NCBI RefSeq assembly: GCF_021401245.1 | Contig: NZ_JACBFY010000009.1 | Coordinates: 1-64,000 of the forward strand | Source: Pseudacidovorax sp. NFM-22 | Lineage (GTDB): Bacteria; Pseudomonadota; Gammaproteobacteria; Burkholderiales; Burkholderiaceae_C | Length of the DNA: 64,000 nt | Direction: 5' to 3' | Shown here: positions 1 through 10,870 of the stretch, piece by piece | How positions within the stretch are numbered: the stretch's first letter is position 1 | How the letters are laid out: each line of letters begins with the position of its first letter | Notes under the pieces: generated by a model | Seen by the model: only the letters and a program-made list of their open reading frames with translations | The model's database searches: none | What the model was told of the DNA's origin: nothing | Program-made: the position numbers and the translations under genes

Positions 1-712
<712 letters not shown>

Positions 713-977
713 TTCTCAACTCCAAAAAGAGCAATGCCCGTGTGGTGGTTTTACGTCTGCACCGCATTGCTTGATCCTTCGCCACGGGCAACGAGGGGCA
801 TGCGGTCGCAGACAGATGAGGCGCCCTGGCCAGCCCATGGTCTCGGTTGCTCGAGGGGCCGTGGAGCAGGCCATACCGGCTGCACTCGCGGAACTGGCTT
901 TGCCAGGCCGCAGAGTGCGCCCCCCCCCGGAAGGGGGTTGCCGGCGCGGACGAGGTCCGCAGAGGCTGGGTGCGAAC
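713..977 (-). promoter_or_regulatory. fusA-tuf spacer and tuf leader with inverted repeat
   Basis: This 265-base spacer separates fusA from tuf and is long for an otherwise compact operon. An 8-base inverted repeat, AGCAATGC at 730-737 and GCATTGCT at 764-771, lies just upstream of the tuf Shine-Dalgarno GGAG. A short C5/G5 hairpin lies around 924-937. No convincing promoter was found. The region may carry a tuf-specific promoter or an mRNA processing site; this is inferred from its length and the dyad only. Confidence 0.3.
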
Positions 978-3080
978 TTACTTCGCGCGAGCGGCGACGA
1001 TGGCTTCGGACACGTTGCGCGGAGCTTCAGCGTAGTGCTTGAACTCCATCGTGTACGTGGCGCGGCCTTGCGACATCGAGCGCAGGGTGGTCGAGTAGCC
1101 GAACATTTCGGACAGCGGGACTTCGGCCTTGATGACCTTGCCGCCGCCAACCATGTCGTCCATGCCCTGCACCATGCCGCGACGGGACGACAGGTCGCCC
1201 ATCACGTTGCCGGCGTAGTCTTCGGGCGTTTCGACTTCCACGGCCATCATCGGCTCGAGGATGACGGGGCTGGCCTTACGGGCTGCTTCCTTGAAGCCGA
1301 AGATGGCGGCCATCTTGAACGCCTGCTCGGACGAGTCCACGTCGTGGTACGAACCGAAGGTCAGCGCGACCTTGACGTCCACCACCGGGAAGCCAGCGAG
1401 CACGCCGGTGTTCAGCGCTTCGATCACGCCCTTTTCCACGGCCGGGATGTACTCGCGCGGCACCACGCCGCCCTTGATCTCGTCCATGAACTCGAAGCCC
1501 TTGCCGGCCTCGTTGGGCTCCAGGCGGAACACCACGTGACCGTACTGGCCCTTGCCGCCCGACTGGCGAACGAACTTGCCTTCGACGTCGGACACCGACT
1601 TGCGCACGGTTTCGCGGTAGGCCACCTGGGGCTTGCCCACGTTGGCTTCAACGCCGAACTCGCGCTTCATGCGGTCCACGATGATTTCGAGGTGCAGCTC
1701 GCCCATGCCGGAAATGATCGTCTGGCCGGACTCTTCGTCGGTACGCACGCGGAACGACGGATCTTCCGACGCCAGGCGTTGCAGCGCCAGGCCCATCTTT
1801 TCCTGATCGGCCTTGGTCTTGGGCTCCACGGCCTGCGAGATCACAGGCTCGGGGAACACCATGCGCTCCAGCGTCACGATGGAATCGGGGTCGCACAGGG
1901 TTTCGCCCGTGGTCACGTCCTTCAGGCCCACGCAGGCGGCGATGTCACCGGCGCGGATTTCTTCGACTTCCAGGCGCTCGTTGGCGTGCATCTGCACGAT
2001 ACGGCCGATGCGCTCCTTCTTGCCCTTGACGGGGTTGTAGACGGTGTCACCCTTGGAGAGCACACCCGAGTACACACGCACGAAGGTCAGCTGGCCGACG
2101 AAGGGGTCGGTCATCAGCTTGAACGCCAGGGCGGAGAACTTCTCGCTGTCGTCGGCCTTGCGGGTGGTTTCCTGCTCGTCATCGTCCGTGCCGGCGACCG
2201 GGGGAATGTCCACGGGCGACGGCAGGTAGTCGATCACGGCGTCCAGCATGCGCTGCACACCCTTGTTCTTGAACGCGGTGCCGCACAGCATCGGCTGGAT
2301 TTCCGTCGCGATGGTGCGCTGGCGCAGGGCGAGCTTGATCTCGTCCTCGGAGAGGTCACCCTCTTCCAGGTACTTGTTCATCAGCTCTTCGTTAGCCTCG
2401 GCCGCAGCCTCGACCATCTTCTCGCGCCATTCCTTGGCGGAGGCGACGAGGTCGGCCGGGATGTCCTGGTACTCGAACTTCATGCCCTGGGAGGCTTCGT
2501 CCCAGAGGATGGCCTTCATCTTGAGCAGGTCGACCACGCCCTTGAAGTTGTCCTCGGCGCCGATCGGGATCACGACGGGCACGGGGTTCGCCTTCAGGCG
2601 CAGCTTCATCTGGTCGTAGACCTTGAAGAAGTTGGCGCCGGTACGGTCCATCTTGTTGACGAACGCGAGACGGGGCACCTTGTACTTGTTGGCCTGGCGC
2701 CAGACGGTTTCCGATTGGGGCTGCACCCCGCCCACGGCGCAGTACACCATGCATGCGCCGTCCAGCACGCGCATGGAACGCTCCACCTCGATGGTGAAGT
2801 CCACGTGGCCGGGGGTGTCGATGATGTTGAAGCGGTGTTCCGGATAGGACATGTCCATGCCCTTCCAGAAACAGGTGGTGGCGGCCGACGTGATCGTGAT
2901 GCCGCGCTCCTGCTCCTGTTCCATCCAGTCCATGGTCGCCGCGCCATCGTGCACTTCGCCGATCTTGTGGTTCACGCCGGTGTAGAACAGGATGCGCTCG
3001 GTCGTGGTGGTCTTGCCGGCGTCGATGTGGGCCGAGATACCGATGTTGCGGTAGCGCTCGATGGGGGTCTTGCGTGCCAT
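978..3080 (-). CDS. fusA: Elongation factor G
   Basis: EF-G is the translational GTPase that drives translocation and, with RRF, ribosome recycling. The 700-residue frame has the usual EF-G length. It begins [20 protein letters not shown], with the P-loop AHIDAGKT at residues 17-24, DTPGHVDF as the switch II motif and NKMD for guanine specificity. The start at 3080 follows a GGAG eight bases upstream. The C-terminal part carries typical domain IV/V text such as [12 protein letters not shown] and [13 protein letters not shown]. It lies 83 bases downstream of rpsG in the order rpsL-rpsG-fusA-tuf, the standard str operon. The very high GC leaves long open frames on the opposite strand, but none resembles a protein. 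Confidence 0.98.
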   Translation of the reverse strand: MARKTPIERYRNIGISAHIDAGKTTTTERILFYTGVNHKIGEVHDGAATMDWMEQEQERGITITSAATTCFWKGMDMSYPEHRFNIIDTPGHVDFTIEVERSMRVLDGACMVYCAVGGVQPQSETVWRQANKYKVPRLAFVNKMDRTGANFFKVYDQMKLRLKANPVPVVIPIGAEDNFKGVVDLLKMKAILWDEASQGMKFEYQDIPADLVASAKEWREKMVEAAAEANEELMNKYLEEGDLSEDEIKLALRQRTIATEIQPMLCGTAFKNKGVQRMLDAVIDYLPSPVDIPPVAGTDDDEQETTRKADDSEKFSALAFKLMTDPFVGQLTFVRVYSGVLSKGDTVYNPVKGKKERIGRIVQMHANERLEVEEIRAGDIAACVGLKDVTTGETLCDPDSIVTLERMVFPEPVISQAVEPKTKADQEKMGLALQRLASEDPSFRVRTDEESGQTIISGMGELHLEIIVDRMKREFGVEANVGKPQVAYRETVRKSVSDVEGKFVRQSGGKGQYGHVVFRLEPNEAGKGFEFMDEIKGGVVPREYIPAVEKGVIEALNTGVLAGFPVVDVKVALTFGSYHDVDSSEQAFKMAAIFGFKEAARKASPVILEPMMAVEVETPEDYAGNVMGDLSSRRGMVQGMDDMVGGGKVIKAEVPLSEMFGYSTTLRSMSQGRATYTMEFKHYAEAPRNVSEAIVAARAK

Positions 3081-3163
3081 GAGAAAACTCCTTTAACGGC
3101 ATAGAGCCCGCCCGCCGGTTGCGGCGGGTCGGGCTCCAAGCCTCTGAGATATGGGGACGAAAA

Positions 3164-3634
3164 TCAGAAGCGGAAGTGGCTGAAGGCCTTGTTGGCCTCG
3201 GCCATGCGGTGCACTTCGTCGCGCTTCTTCATCGCACCGCCACGGCCTTCGGTGGCCTCGAGCAGCTCGTTGGCCAGGCGCATGGCCATCGACTTCTCGC
3301 CGCGCTTGCGGGCGGCTTCCTTGAGCCAGCGCATCGACAGGGCCAGGCGACGCACGGGACGCACTTCGACGGGCACCTGGTAGTTCGCGCCACCGACGCG
3401 GCGGGACTTCACTTCGACCATCGGCTTCACGTTGTTGATGGCCGTGGTGAAGATTTCGAGCGGATCCTTGCCGCTCTTCTTCTCGATGGTGTCGAGGGCA
3501 CCGTAGATGATGCGCTCGGCCACCGCCTTCTTGCCGCCTTCCATGATCACGTTCATGAACTTCGACAGCTCGACATTGCCGAACTTGGGATCCGGCAGGA
3601 TTTCACGTTTGGGGACTTCGCGACGACGTGGCAT
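3164..3634 (-). CDS. rpsG: 30S ribosomal protein S7
   Basis: S7 is a primary 16S rRNA binding protein that nucleates assembly of the 30S head and contacts mRNA near the exit channel. The frame encodes 156 residues, the normal length. It starts [20 protein letters not shown], and contains the conserved [15 protein letters not shown] and [16 protein letters not shown] stretches. ATG at 3634 is the natural start. It lies 167 bases downstream of rpsL and 83 bases upstream of fusA. In E. coli S7 represses the distal str genes by binding the rpsL-rpsG spacer. The spacer here (3635-3801) is long enough for such a site but I could not recognise one. Confidence 0.97.
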   Translation of the reverse strand: MPRRREVPKREILPDPKFGNVELSKFMNVIMEGGKKAVAERIIYGALDTIEKKSGKDPLEIFTTAINNVKPMVEVKSRRVGGANYQVPVEVRPVRRLALSMRWLKEAARKRGEKSMAMRLANELLEATEGRGGAMKKRDEVHRMAEANKAFSHFRF

Positions 3635-3801
3635 GTTTCAAACCTCTTTGCTTCAGTTGGCACCGCCTTCCGGCACTGCCGCGAGAGCCAGCAGGACTCT
3701 CACTTACTCGACCCGCACAGACCTCTGCGCTTGGGGTCACTACGTCCGGACGGCCCGCCAAGGCTGCCGAACACCGAATGATCCGGAGATCGGGAAGGCG
3801 G

Positions 3802-4179
3802 TCAGGCCTTCTTGGGACGCTTCGCGCCGTACTTGGAGCGGGATTGCTTGCGGTCCTTGACGCCTTGCAGGTCAAGCGAGCCGCGCACGATGTGATAACG
3901 CACACCGGGCAGATCCTTCACACGGCCGCCGCGCACGAGCACCACCGAGTGCTCCTGCAGGTTGTGGCCTTCGCCGCCGATGTAGGAAATGACTTCGAAA
4001 CCGTTGGTCAGGCGCACCTTGGCGACCTTACGCAGTGCGGAGTTCGGCTTCTTGGGCGTCGTGGTGTAGACGCGGGTGCAGACACCGCGACGTTGCGGCG
4101 AGTTCTGCATGGCCGGGCTCTTCGACTTGGTCTTCTCGACCTCGCGACCCTGGCGCACCAGTTGGTTGATGGTTGGCAT
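3802..4179 (-). CDS. rpsL: 30S ribosomal protein S12
   Basis: S12 sits at the decoding centre and affects accuracy; it is the classical streptomycin-resistance locus. The 125-residue frame begins [20 protein letters not shown] and contains the conserved [17 protein letters not shown] and [20 protein letters not shown] segments. The lysines of those two segments are the usual sensitive-type residues. The start at 4179 (ATG) gives a protein of family length. It is the first gene of the str operon. A good promoter lies about 115 bases upstream, so the operon is probably transcribed from there rather than only by read-through from the carboxypeptidase gene. Confidence 0.97.
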   Translation of the reverse strand: MPTINQLVRQGREVEKTKSKSPAMQNSPQRRGVCTRVYTTTPKKPNSALRKVAKVRLTNGFEVISYIGGEGHNLQEHSVVLVRGGRVKDLPGVRYHIVRGSLDLQGVKDRKQSRSKYGAKRPKKA

Positions 4180-4293
4180 GGATAAATGGTCCCAAAAATC
4201 CCCTGAAGCCCCGTGACAGGCAACCCGGCTCGGCGAGCGGGTGGGGAAACGACAAAAACGTGAAACCCTTCGGAAAATTCCGAAAAGCCCTCG

Positions 4294-4322
4294 ATTCTAG
4301 CGCGGCCCGCGAAGGCTGGCAA
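4294..4322 (-). promoter_or_regulatory. Candidate sigma70-type promoter of the str operon, with leader dyad
   Basis: Read on the minus strand, TTGCCA (4322-4317) and TAGAAT (4299-4294) are separated by exactly 17 bases, a good match to the -35/-10 consensus. Transcription would start near 4287 and give a leader of about 108 bases before rpsL. Right at that start lies a 7-base dyad, TTCGGAA at 4269-4275 and TTCCGAA at 4278-4284, two bases apart. The dyad could be an operator or a 5' mRNA hairpin. The assignment is by consensus only. Confidence 0.6.
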
Positions 4323-4386
4323 CCTGCGGCCGCGGTCATCCTACCCGAGCCGGACGTTCAAACCCACATTAACAGGCACCTGGGCG

Positions 4387-4434
4387 CCCCGGCACCCCGG
4401 CACCCCGGCACCCCGGCACCCCGGCCCCCCGGCG
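4387..4434. repeat. Tandem 8-base repeat (CCCCGGCA)
   Basis: Six consecutive 8-base units lie between the carboxypeptidase stop codon and the rpsL promoter. The first four are exact CCCCGGCA; the last two differ in the final base (CCCCGGCC, CCCCGGCG). The array is 48 bases long and outside any gene. Such an array could vary in copy number by slippage. The rest of the 302-base spacer 4180-4481 holds the str promoter, the leader dyad and a 7-base dyad at 4443-4458; nothing else was seen. Confidence 0.8.
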
Positions 4435-4442
4435 CGCCGGGA

Positions 4443-4458
4443 CGCCGGAACTCCGGCG
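4443..4458 (-). terminator. GC-rich dyad after the carboxypeptidase gene
   Basis: CGCCGGA (4443-4449) and TCCGGCG (4452-4458) form a 7-base inverted repeat 24 bases past the stop codon of the carboxypeptidase gene. There is no T tract, so it is at best a weak or Rho-assisted 3' end. Confidence 0.3.
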
Positions 4459-4481
4459 GCCGGCGCTGCGTGCGAGGCGGG

Positions 4482-5642
4482 TTACTTGATCCAGAGGCGG
4501 ATCGCATCCCAGGCCCGGCCCAGGACACCCGCCTGCTCGACGGGCTCCAGCGCCAGCAGCGGCACCTCGGTCACCGGCTGGTCCGCCAGGGAGATCTTCA
4601 GCCGGCCCACCACCTGGTTCTTCGTGAAGGGCGCGACCAGCGGATCCGGACGCACCACCTCGGTCTTGACCTTGTTCGCCGAGCCAGACGGCACGGCCAC
4701 GACGATCGGCTCAGGACGGCCGAGCTTGAGCGTGTTTTCCTTGCCCTTCCAGACCGCCGGCGTGGCGACGGGCTGGCCGCCATCGAACAACTTGACGGCG
4801 TCATAGGCCGTGTAGCCCCAGTTCACCAGCTTCTGCGACTCGTTGGCACGGGCGTTCTCGCTGTTCGTGCCCAGCACGATGGACAGCAGCCGCCGGCCGC
4901 CCGCCAGGTTGGGGAAGTCACGCTTGGCCGTGACGATCATGCAATAGCCGGCGGCTTCGGTATGGCCGGTCTTCAGGCCATCCACCGACGGGTCGCGGAA
5001 CAGCAGCAGATTTCGGTTGGTGTCATTGGAGGCCGGCGTGCCCGGGTAACGGTACTTCTTGATCGAGTAGTAGTGCAGGTACTCCGGGAAGTCCTTCATC
5101 AACCGCGTCGCCAGGATGCTCAGGTCGCGCGCGGTGGTGGTGTGGCCGGGCGCCGTCAGGCCTTCGGGGTTGCGATAGCCCGTGTTCTTCATGCCCAGGG
5201 CCTTGGCCTGCTCGTTCATGAGGCGCACGAAGTTCTCGGCCGAGCCGCCCACGCCCTCGGCGAGCGCCATGGTGGCATCGTTGCCCGACTGGACGATCAT
5301 GCCCTTGATCAGGTCGTCCACCGGCACCTGCATCTTGGGATCGATGAACATGCGCGAGCCGGGCATCTTCCAGGCGCGCGTGCTCACCGGCAGCGTCTGG
5401 GTCAGGCTGATCTTCTTGGCCTTGAGGGCGTCGAAGACCAGGTAGGCCGTCATCAGTTTGGTGAGCGAGGCCGGCTCGACCGGCGAATCGATGTCCTTCT
5501 CGGCCAGGATCTGGTTGGCCGTCACGTCCAGCAGCAGATAGCTTTTGGCAGCGATTTCGGGCGGGATGGGAGCCTGGGCACCGGCCAGCGTGCTCACCGT
5601 GGCGGCCACGACGAGAACCAGCGATCGAAGAAAACGGATCAT
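4482..5642 (-). CDS. D-alanyl-D-alanine carboxypeptidase (PBP5/6 family, S11)
   Basis: This is a periplasmic, membrane-anchored serine peptidase that removes the terminal D-Ala from peptidoglycan pentapeptides. The ATG at 5642 gives 386 residues with a clear signal peptide, MIRFLRSLVLVVAATVSTLA followed by GAQA. The open frame extends further upstream, but that extension lacks a signal and was not used. All three active-site motifs are present: SLTK (S59-K62), SGN (119-121) and KTG (224-226). The C-terminus has a PBP5-type beta domain and ends in a short amphipathic helix suited to membrane association. It lies upstream of rpsL on the same strand. The symbol could be dacA or dacC; the sequence alone does not decide. 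Confidence 0.93.
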   Translation of the reverse strand: MIRFLRSLVLVVAATVSTLAGAQAPIPPEIAAKSYLLLDVTANQILAEKDIDSPVEPASLTKLMTAYLVFDALKAKKISLTQTLPVSTRAWKMPGSRMFIDPKMQVPVDDLIKGMIVQSGNDATMALAEGVGGSAENFVRLMNEQAKALGMKNTGYRNPEGLTAPGHTTTARDLSILATRLMKDFPEYLHYYSIKKYRYPGTPASNDTNRNLLLFRDPSVDGLKTGHTEAAGYCMIVTAKRDFPNLAGGRRLLSIVLGTNSENARANESQKLVNWGYTAYDAVKLFDGGQPVATPAVWKGKENTLKLGRPEPIVVAVPSGSANKVKTEVVRPDPLVAPFTKNQVVGRLKISLADQPVTEVPLLALEPVEQAGVLGRAWDAIRLWIK

Positions 5643-5822
5643 GCGTTGGAAATGGGAAGCGTCCGAAGACGAAGGAAACGAAGGGCGCGAAGGTGTGGGC
5701 GGTCGGTCCGGCAGGCAATGTCGCCGCACCAGGGCGCATCACGGCCGTCGCCGACGACGGCCCTCGGCATGGAAACGGCCCGCCCGTCTTCATGACACGG
5801 TGCAGGCCGATTGGTTCACATC

Positions 5823-6458
5823 TCAGTCTGCAGACGACAGATGCCGCACCACCAGCGACTTCAGCAGCGGCAATTGTCCGTGAAAGAAATGCCCGCCTCC
5901 GGGCACCACGGTGATCGGCAGCGCCTGCGGGCGCGCCCAGTCCATGACCGCAGCGAGCGGCACGGTGTCGTCCTGCTCGCCGTGCACGACCAGCGTGCGC
6001 TCGTGCAGCGCCACCGGCAGGGTCGCGACCTCGAAGCGCGACGCGGCGGTGCCGACAAGGACCAGTCGGCGGATGTCGCGCTCGCCGTCGAGCCGGGCCG
6101 TGGCCTGGCTGGCCACGAAGGCCCCGAAGGAGAAGCCAGCGATCGCGAGCCGCCCTTGCGGCGCCAGTTCCCGCACGACCTGCAGGAAGTCGTCGGTTTC
6201 GCCCCGCCCCTCGTCGTGCACGCCGGCACTGGCGCCCACGCCACGGAAGTTGAAGCGGATGGCCGTGTAGCCGCAGGCCACGAAGGCCCGGGCCAGGGTC
6301 TGGACCACCTTGTTGTCCATCGTCCCGCCGAAGAGCGGATGGGGGTGGGCGATCACGGCGACACCGGCGTCCGGGACGCCATCGGCACCGCGGTCGCGCA
6401 GCACCTCGATGGCGCCGGCGACGCCGGCAAGACTCAGTCGTTCAGTCTGTGCGTTCAT
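5823..6458 (-). CDS. Alpha/beta hydrolase
   Basis: This cytoplasmic serine hydrolase of the alpha/beta fold has an unknown substrate. The 211-residue frame begins at the ATG at 6458. The conserved HPHPLFGGTMDNKVV block is at residues 38-52, the oxyanion-side RFNFRGVGAS near 68-77, and the nucleophile elbow GFSFG with Ser110. An HGEQDDTVPL segment supplies the likely acid and GGGHFFHG the likely catalytic His. These features match the group often annotated as CocE/NonD-type or DUF-like hydrolases in Burkholderiales. It lies 74 bases downstream of the ferredoxin-like gene on the same strand and may share its transcript. The open frame continues far upstream, but that part overlaps the ferredoxin gene in another frame and is not coding. 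Confidence 0.85.
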   Translation of the reverse strand: MNAQTERLSLAGVAGAIEVLRDRGADGVPDAGVAVIAHPHPLFGGTMDNKVVQTLARAFVACGYTAIRFNFRGVGASAGVHDEGRGETDDFLQVVRELAPQGRLAIAGFSFGAFVASQATARLDGERDIRRLVLVGTAASRFEVATLPVALHERTLVVHGEQDDTVPLAAVMDWARPQALPITVVPGGGHFFHGQLPLLKSLVVRHLSSAD

Positions 6459-6532
6459 GAGAGCAATCGTGTCCAGCCGGAGAGTGGCTCGCACGAGCCG
6501 GAAAGAGATCGGGCGGCCGAGCCTAAGGCGAT

Positions 6533-6862
6533 TCAGCGCCCCACGTCGGGCGGCAGCACCAGGCGCTCCACCACCTCGCCGCGCTTGAGGTGGGATTCGA
6601 CGATCTCGTCGATGTCGGCCTTGTCGACGAAGCTGTACCAGGTGCCCTCGGGATAGACCACCGCCACCGGGCCGCCCGCACAACGGTCGAGGCAACCGGC
6701 CTTGTTGACGCGGACCTTGCCCGGCCCGGACAGGCCCTCTTTCTTGACCCGCGATTTGCAGTGCTCGAAGGCCGACTGCGCGTCGTGCGGGGCGCAAGAG
6801 TCTTCGCCAGCCTTGCGCTCGTTCAGACAGAAAAAGATGTGGCGGGCGTAGTACTGCGGCAT
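6533..6862 (-). CDS. Thioredoxin-like (2Fe-2S) ferredoxin
   Basis: This 109-residue cytoplasmic protein looks like a small electron carrier of the thioredoxin-fold 2Fe-2S ferredoxin family. Cysteines lie at residues 12, 23, 35, 57 and 61. The pair in NKAGCLDRCAGGPVAVVYP is the family signature, and C12, C23, C57 and C61 are the likely cluster ligands. The start at 6862 is ATG. It lies 12 bases downstream of the VanZ-family gene and upstream of the alpha/beta hydrolase, so the three probably form one transcript. Its redox partner cannot be told from the context. Confidence 0.87.
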   Translation of the reverse strand: MPQYYARHIFFCLNERKAGEDSCAPHDAQSAFEHCKSRVKKEGLSGPGKVRVNKAGCLDRCAGGPVAVVYPEGTWYSFVDKADIDEIVESHLKRGEVVERLVLPPDVGR

Positions 6863-6874
6863 GGTCGGGCGATT

Positions 6875-7987
6875 CTAGGAGTGGCCTCGCCGGCTCAGGG
6901 CGTGGAGCGAATAGCCCATGGCGGCGAAAGGCCAGAGCCAGCCCAGCCACTGGGCCAGGCCATGGAAGCGGATGAATCGGCCCTGCTCCCAGGTGGCGAG
7001 AGTCTGGGCGAAGTAGGCGCTTTCCGGTGCCTGGTTGAGCAGGCTCAGGTGCAGGCCCAGCGCGAGCAGCATCAGCCCCATGGTCAGGCGCCGGCGCGCG
7101 GCGACCAGCCCCCCGGCCAGCAGAAGGGCGAGGCCGATGCCCACCTGGACAGGTGGACTCAGCCAGGCCCAGGCATGCTCCGGCCCATAGCTCAGCGCAG
7201 CGGAGAGCGCGCTGGCCCCCACGCCGGCCACCGCGACGATGGCGAGCATCAGCAACCGGGCCGGACGCGAACGCGTGATGGAAAACGCCAACAGGCAGGG
7301 CACGAGCAGCCCCAGCATGGCGCAGAGCATCTCCGCCGCAGGCACCAGCGGTTCGAGCTCGAATTCGCGCATGGGCAGCCAGTCGAGGAAGGGCGTGTCC
7401 ACCAGCCAGTCGGCCACGGCCGCCTCCAGCCGCTCGAACACCTGCCCTAGCCCGAAGGGCACGGCGGCCGGAAAGAGCAGGGCGGCGGGCCACAGCGCCA
7501 GCAGCACCAGCGCCCCCCGGGCCTCGTCGATGAACCAGGCTTCGCGCAGCCGGCTCCACCGCTCCAGCAGGCCGAGCCTGACCAGCGCCGCAGCGATCAG
7601 CGCGCCCAGCAGCGCGCCCACGGCGTTCAAGCTCAGGTCCACGTTCGAGGGAATGCGCGAAGGCAGGTAGCTCTGCAGCGTCTCCATGACCAGCGACAGC
7701 AGCAGTCCGGCCACGAAGGCGCGGCCGGTGGCCGTCCAGCCGCCGGTGGCCACGCCACCGCGCAGCACAGCCGTGGCCACGAGAAAGCCGAAGGGCACGT
7801 AACCCGCGACGTTGATGCCGAGGTCGAAGCCGGTCCAGTACTTCGGCCAGGGCGCGCTCAGGAAGGCCCAGGGCGCGATGCCCTGGTCACGCCACTGGTC
7901 GAAGGGATAGAGGCTCGCATAGACGATCAGCGCCGCATAGGCCAACGCCAGCGGAAGTGCCGTCGTCTTGCGCGCTGCGGCCGTCAC
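6875..7987 (-). CDS. VanZ-family membrane protein
   Basis: This 370-residue polytopic inner-membrane protein resembles the VanZ-like family; its function is not known. It starts with GTG at 7987, 12 bases after the hemJ stop codon. The N-terminal third has the family layout: a first membrane segment ending in VYASLYPFDQW, then NVAGYVPFGFLVA and a conserved SLVMETLQSYLPSRIPSNVD motif. Further membrane segments follow to the C-terminus, around nine in all. VanZ of glycopeptide-resistance operons confers low-level teicoplanin resistance, but most VanZ-like proteins have no such link and none is implied here. It is likely co-transcribed with hemJ and the ferredoxin-like gene. Confidence 0.8.
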   Translation of the reverse strand: MTAAARKTTALPLALAYAALIVYASLYPFDQWRDQGIAPWAFLSAPWPKYWTGFDLGINVAGYVPFGFLVATAVLRGGVATGGWTATGRAFVAGLLLSLVMETLQSYLPSRIPSNVDLSLNAVGALLGALIAAALVRLGLLERWSRLREAWFIDEARGALVLLALWPAALLFPAAVPFGLGQVFERLEAAVADWLVDTPFLDWLPMREFELEPLVPAAEMLCAMLGLLVPCLLAFSITRSRPARLLMLAIVAVAGVGASALSAALSYGPEHAWAWLSPPVQVGIGLALLLAGGLVAARRRLTMGLMLLALGLHLSLLNQAPESAYFAQTLATWEQGRFIRFHGLAQWLGWLWPFAAMGYSLHALSRRGHS

Positions 7988-7999
7988 CGGGCCGGCCGC

Positions 8000-8416
8000 T
8001 CAGAAGGGCTTGACCACGGCCAGCACCACGATGGCCAGCAGCAGCAGCACCGGCAGTTCGTTGAACCAGCGGAACCAGCGGTGACCCAGGCGGTTGGTGT
8101 CGGCCTCGAAGCGGCGCAGCAGGCGCGCGCACACATGGTGGTAGCCGATGACCACCAGCACCAGCGCCAGCTTGGCATGCAGCCAACCGCCGCCGATGCC
8201 ATAGCCCAGCCAAAGCCAGGCCCCGAAACCCAGCGCCGGCACTGCCAGCAAGGTGGTGAAGCGCAGCAGCTTGCGCGCCATCAGCAGCAGGCGCGCCCGT
8301 TCGGCCACCGAGGAGGCGGGCACCATCGCCAGGTTGACGAAGATACGCGGCAGGTAGAACAGGCCCGCAAACCAACTGGCCACGAAGACGATGTGAAAGG
8401 ACTTCACCCAGAGCAT
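8000..8416 (-). CDS. hemJ: Protoporphyrinogen IX oxidase HemJ (CopD/UPF0093 family)
   Basis: HemJ is an inner-membrane enzyme that oxidises protoporphyrinogen IX to protoporphyrin IX in haem synthesis. The 138-residue frame has four membrane helices. It begins MLWVKSFHIVFVASWFAGLF, the signature HemJ N-terminus with the conserved His in helix 1. The LLLMARKLLRF and GGGWLHAKLALVLVVIGYHH segments are also typical. These proteins are often labelled CopD family. The neighbouring divergent gene is hemB, another haem enzyme, which supports the call. The start at 8416 is ATG. A terminator-like structure lies upstream on the same strand (8465-8488), so hemJ should have its own promoter. Confidence 0.82.
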   Translation of the reverse strand: MLWVKSFHIVFVASWFAGLFYLPRIFVNLAMVPASSVAERARLLLMARKLLRFTTLLAVPALGFGAWLWLGYGIGGGWLHAKLALVLVVIGYHHVCARLLRRFEADTNRLGHRWFRWFNELPVLLLLAIVVLAVVKPF

Positions 8417-8464
8417 CGGCGCAGTGTACGGAGCCCCGGCTTGACGGGGCCGCGGACAAAAAAA

Positions 8465-8488
8465 AGCCCGGCGTCTTTACGCCGGGCT
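8465..8488 (-). terminator. Rho-independent terminator, minus strand
   Basis: AGCCCGGCGT at 8465-8474 and ACGCCGGGCT at 8479-8488 form a perfect 10-base stem with a four-base loop. On the minus strand it is followed by a run of T residues (A tract 8458-8465). It sits upstream of hemJ but has no annotated gene before it on that strand, because hemB to its right is on the plus strand. It therefore implies a short minus-strand transcript from the hemB upstream region. Confidence 0.8.
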
Positions 8489-9708
<1,220 letters not shown>

Positions 9709-9730
9709 GGGCGTCGGCGGCAGCGCTGCA

Positions 9731-10849
9731 ATGCGGGTCCTCGACATCAACAGCGTGCAGGCGCGCGAACTGCCGCCCTGTTCCGCGCACACGCTGCCCG
9801 AGCCGCCGGCGCCCGGGCACTTCTACTGGCTCTCGGTCACTCGGGCCGAGCTGCACGAGGGCCTGCCCCCCTTGCAGACCTGGCTGCAAGCCCTGACTGG
9901 CGTGCGGCTGGTCGACCTGCATGTGAGCGACCTGCTCAACGAGCACCTGCCTTCGCACTACGACGCGACGTCGGCCTACGACGTGCTGGTCCTGCGCCGG
10001 CTGGCCAGTGCCCCGCCGGGCGAAGCCACGCCCGAGACGGCGGCGCCGGCCCTGCGCAGCGGCCCACCGGTGCTGCGCCACATCGACACGCGGCCCGTCG
10101 GCTTCGTCGTCTTCGAGCGCCTGTTGCTGACCGTGCATCCCGAGGACGGCAGCGTGCGCGATGCCGTGGCCGAACGCCTGATGACGGCCGACGCCCAGCC
10201 GCTGGACGTGCGCGCGGTCTCCAGCCGCCTGCCCGCCAGCCCCGCCGACCTGATGCTGCGCGTCGCCAACCAGATCGTGGACGGCTACCTGGCCCTGCGC
10301 CGCGAACTCACGCGCCAGCTGGACCATTGGCAGGCCGAGCTGATCGATCCCAAGACGCGCTTCACCAACTGGGGCGCTCTGATGCAGGCGCGCCAGGGCC
10401 TGCATCACCTGGACGAGATCTGCGAAGACCAGCAGACGGCCGTGCAGGACTGGATCGACACGCTGGAGGCGCTCCCGGTGCCCGACGAGGCCGGCGCACG
10501 CCGCGACCACGAACTGCTGCTGGTGCGCAGCCGCGACGTGCTGGAACACATCGAGCGCGTCGTGCGCCATGTGCGCCGGCTGGAGCAGAACGCCGAACTG
10601 GCGGTGCAGCTGCACTTCAACGTCCAGAGCCACCGCACCAACGACATCATGCGGGTGCTCACCGTGCTGACCGCCGTCTTCCTGCCGCTGAACCTCATCG
10701 CCGGCATCTTCGGCATGAACTTCGAGTTCATCCCGCTGGTGCATGCGGCCGACGGCTTCTGGGTGGCGCTGGTGGCGATGGTGCTGATTGCCGCAGCGCT
10801 GGTGGTCGTGTTCTGGCGCAAGCGCTACCTGGCGCGCACCACGCACTGA
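9731..10849 (+). CDS. CorA-family divalent cation transporter
   Basis: This is a pentameric inner-membrane channel of the CorA superfamily for Mg2+ or other divalent cations. The 372-residue frame has a long cytoplasmic N-terminal domain rich in helices. Two C-terminal membrane segments follow, and the first ends in the diagnostic GMN motif (IFGMNFEFIP). The second membrane helix is followed by a short basic tail, FWRKRYLARTTH. The ATG at 9731 lies 22 bases after hemB, so the two are probably co-transcribed. The family also includes the zinc transporter ZntB, and the acidic loop after GMN does not settle the substrate. The gene ends before a 13-base dyad at 10871-10911. Confidence 0.88.
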   Translation: MRVLDINSVQARELPPCSAHTLPEPPAPGHFYWLSVTRAELHEGLPPLQTWLQALTGVRLVDLHVSDLLNEHLPSHYDATSAYDVLVLRRLASAPPGEATPETAAPALRSGPPVLRHIDTRPVGFVVFERLLLTVHPEDGSVRDAVAERLMTADAQPLDVRAVSSRLPASPADLMLRVANQIVDGYLALRRELTRQLDHWQAELIDPKTRFTNWGALMQARQGLHHLDEICEDQQTAVQDWIDTLEALPVPDEAGARRDHELLLVRSRDVLEHIERVVRHVRRLEQNAELAVQLHFNVQSHRTNDIMRVLTVLTAVFLPLNLIAGIFGMNFEFIPLVHAADGFWVALVAMVLIAAALVVVFWRKRYLARTTH

Positions 10850-10870
10850 ACAAGGCAGCGCACCCCAACG

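Noticed and set aside
4387-4434. CRISPR-like array
   Set aside because: The units are only 8 bases long and directly adjacent, with no spacers or cas genes; it is a simple tandem repeat.
6875-7987. Glycopeptide (teicoplanin) resistance gene vanZ
   Set aside because: Only family-level resemblance; the protein is much longer than VanZ and no other van genes are present.
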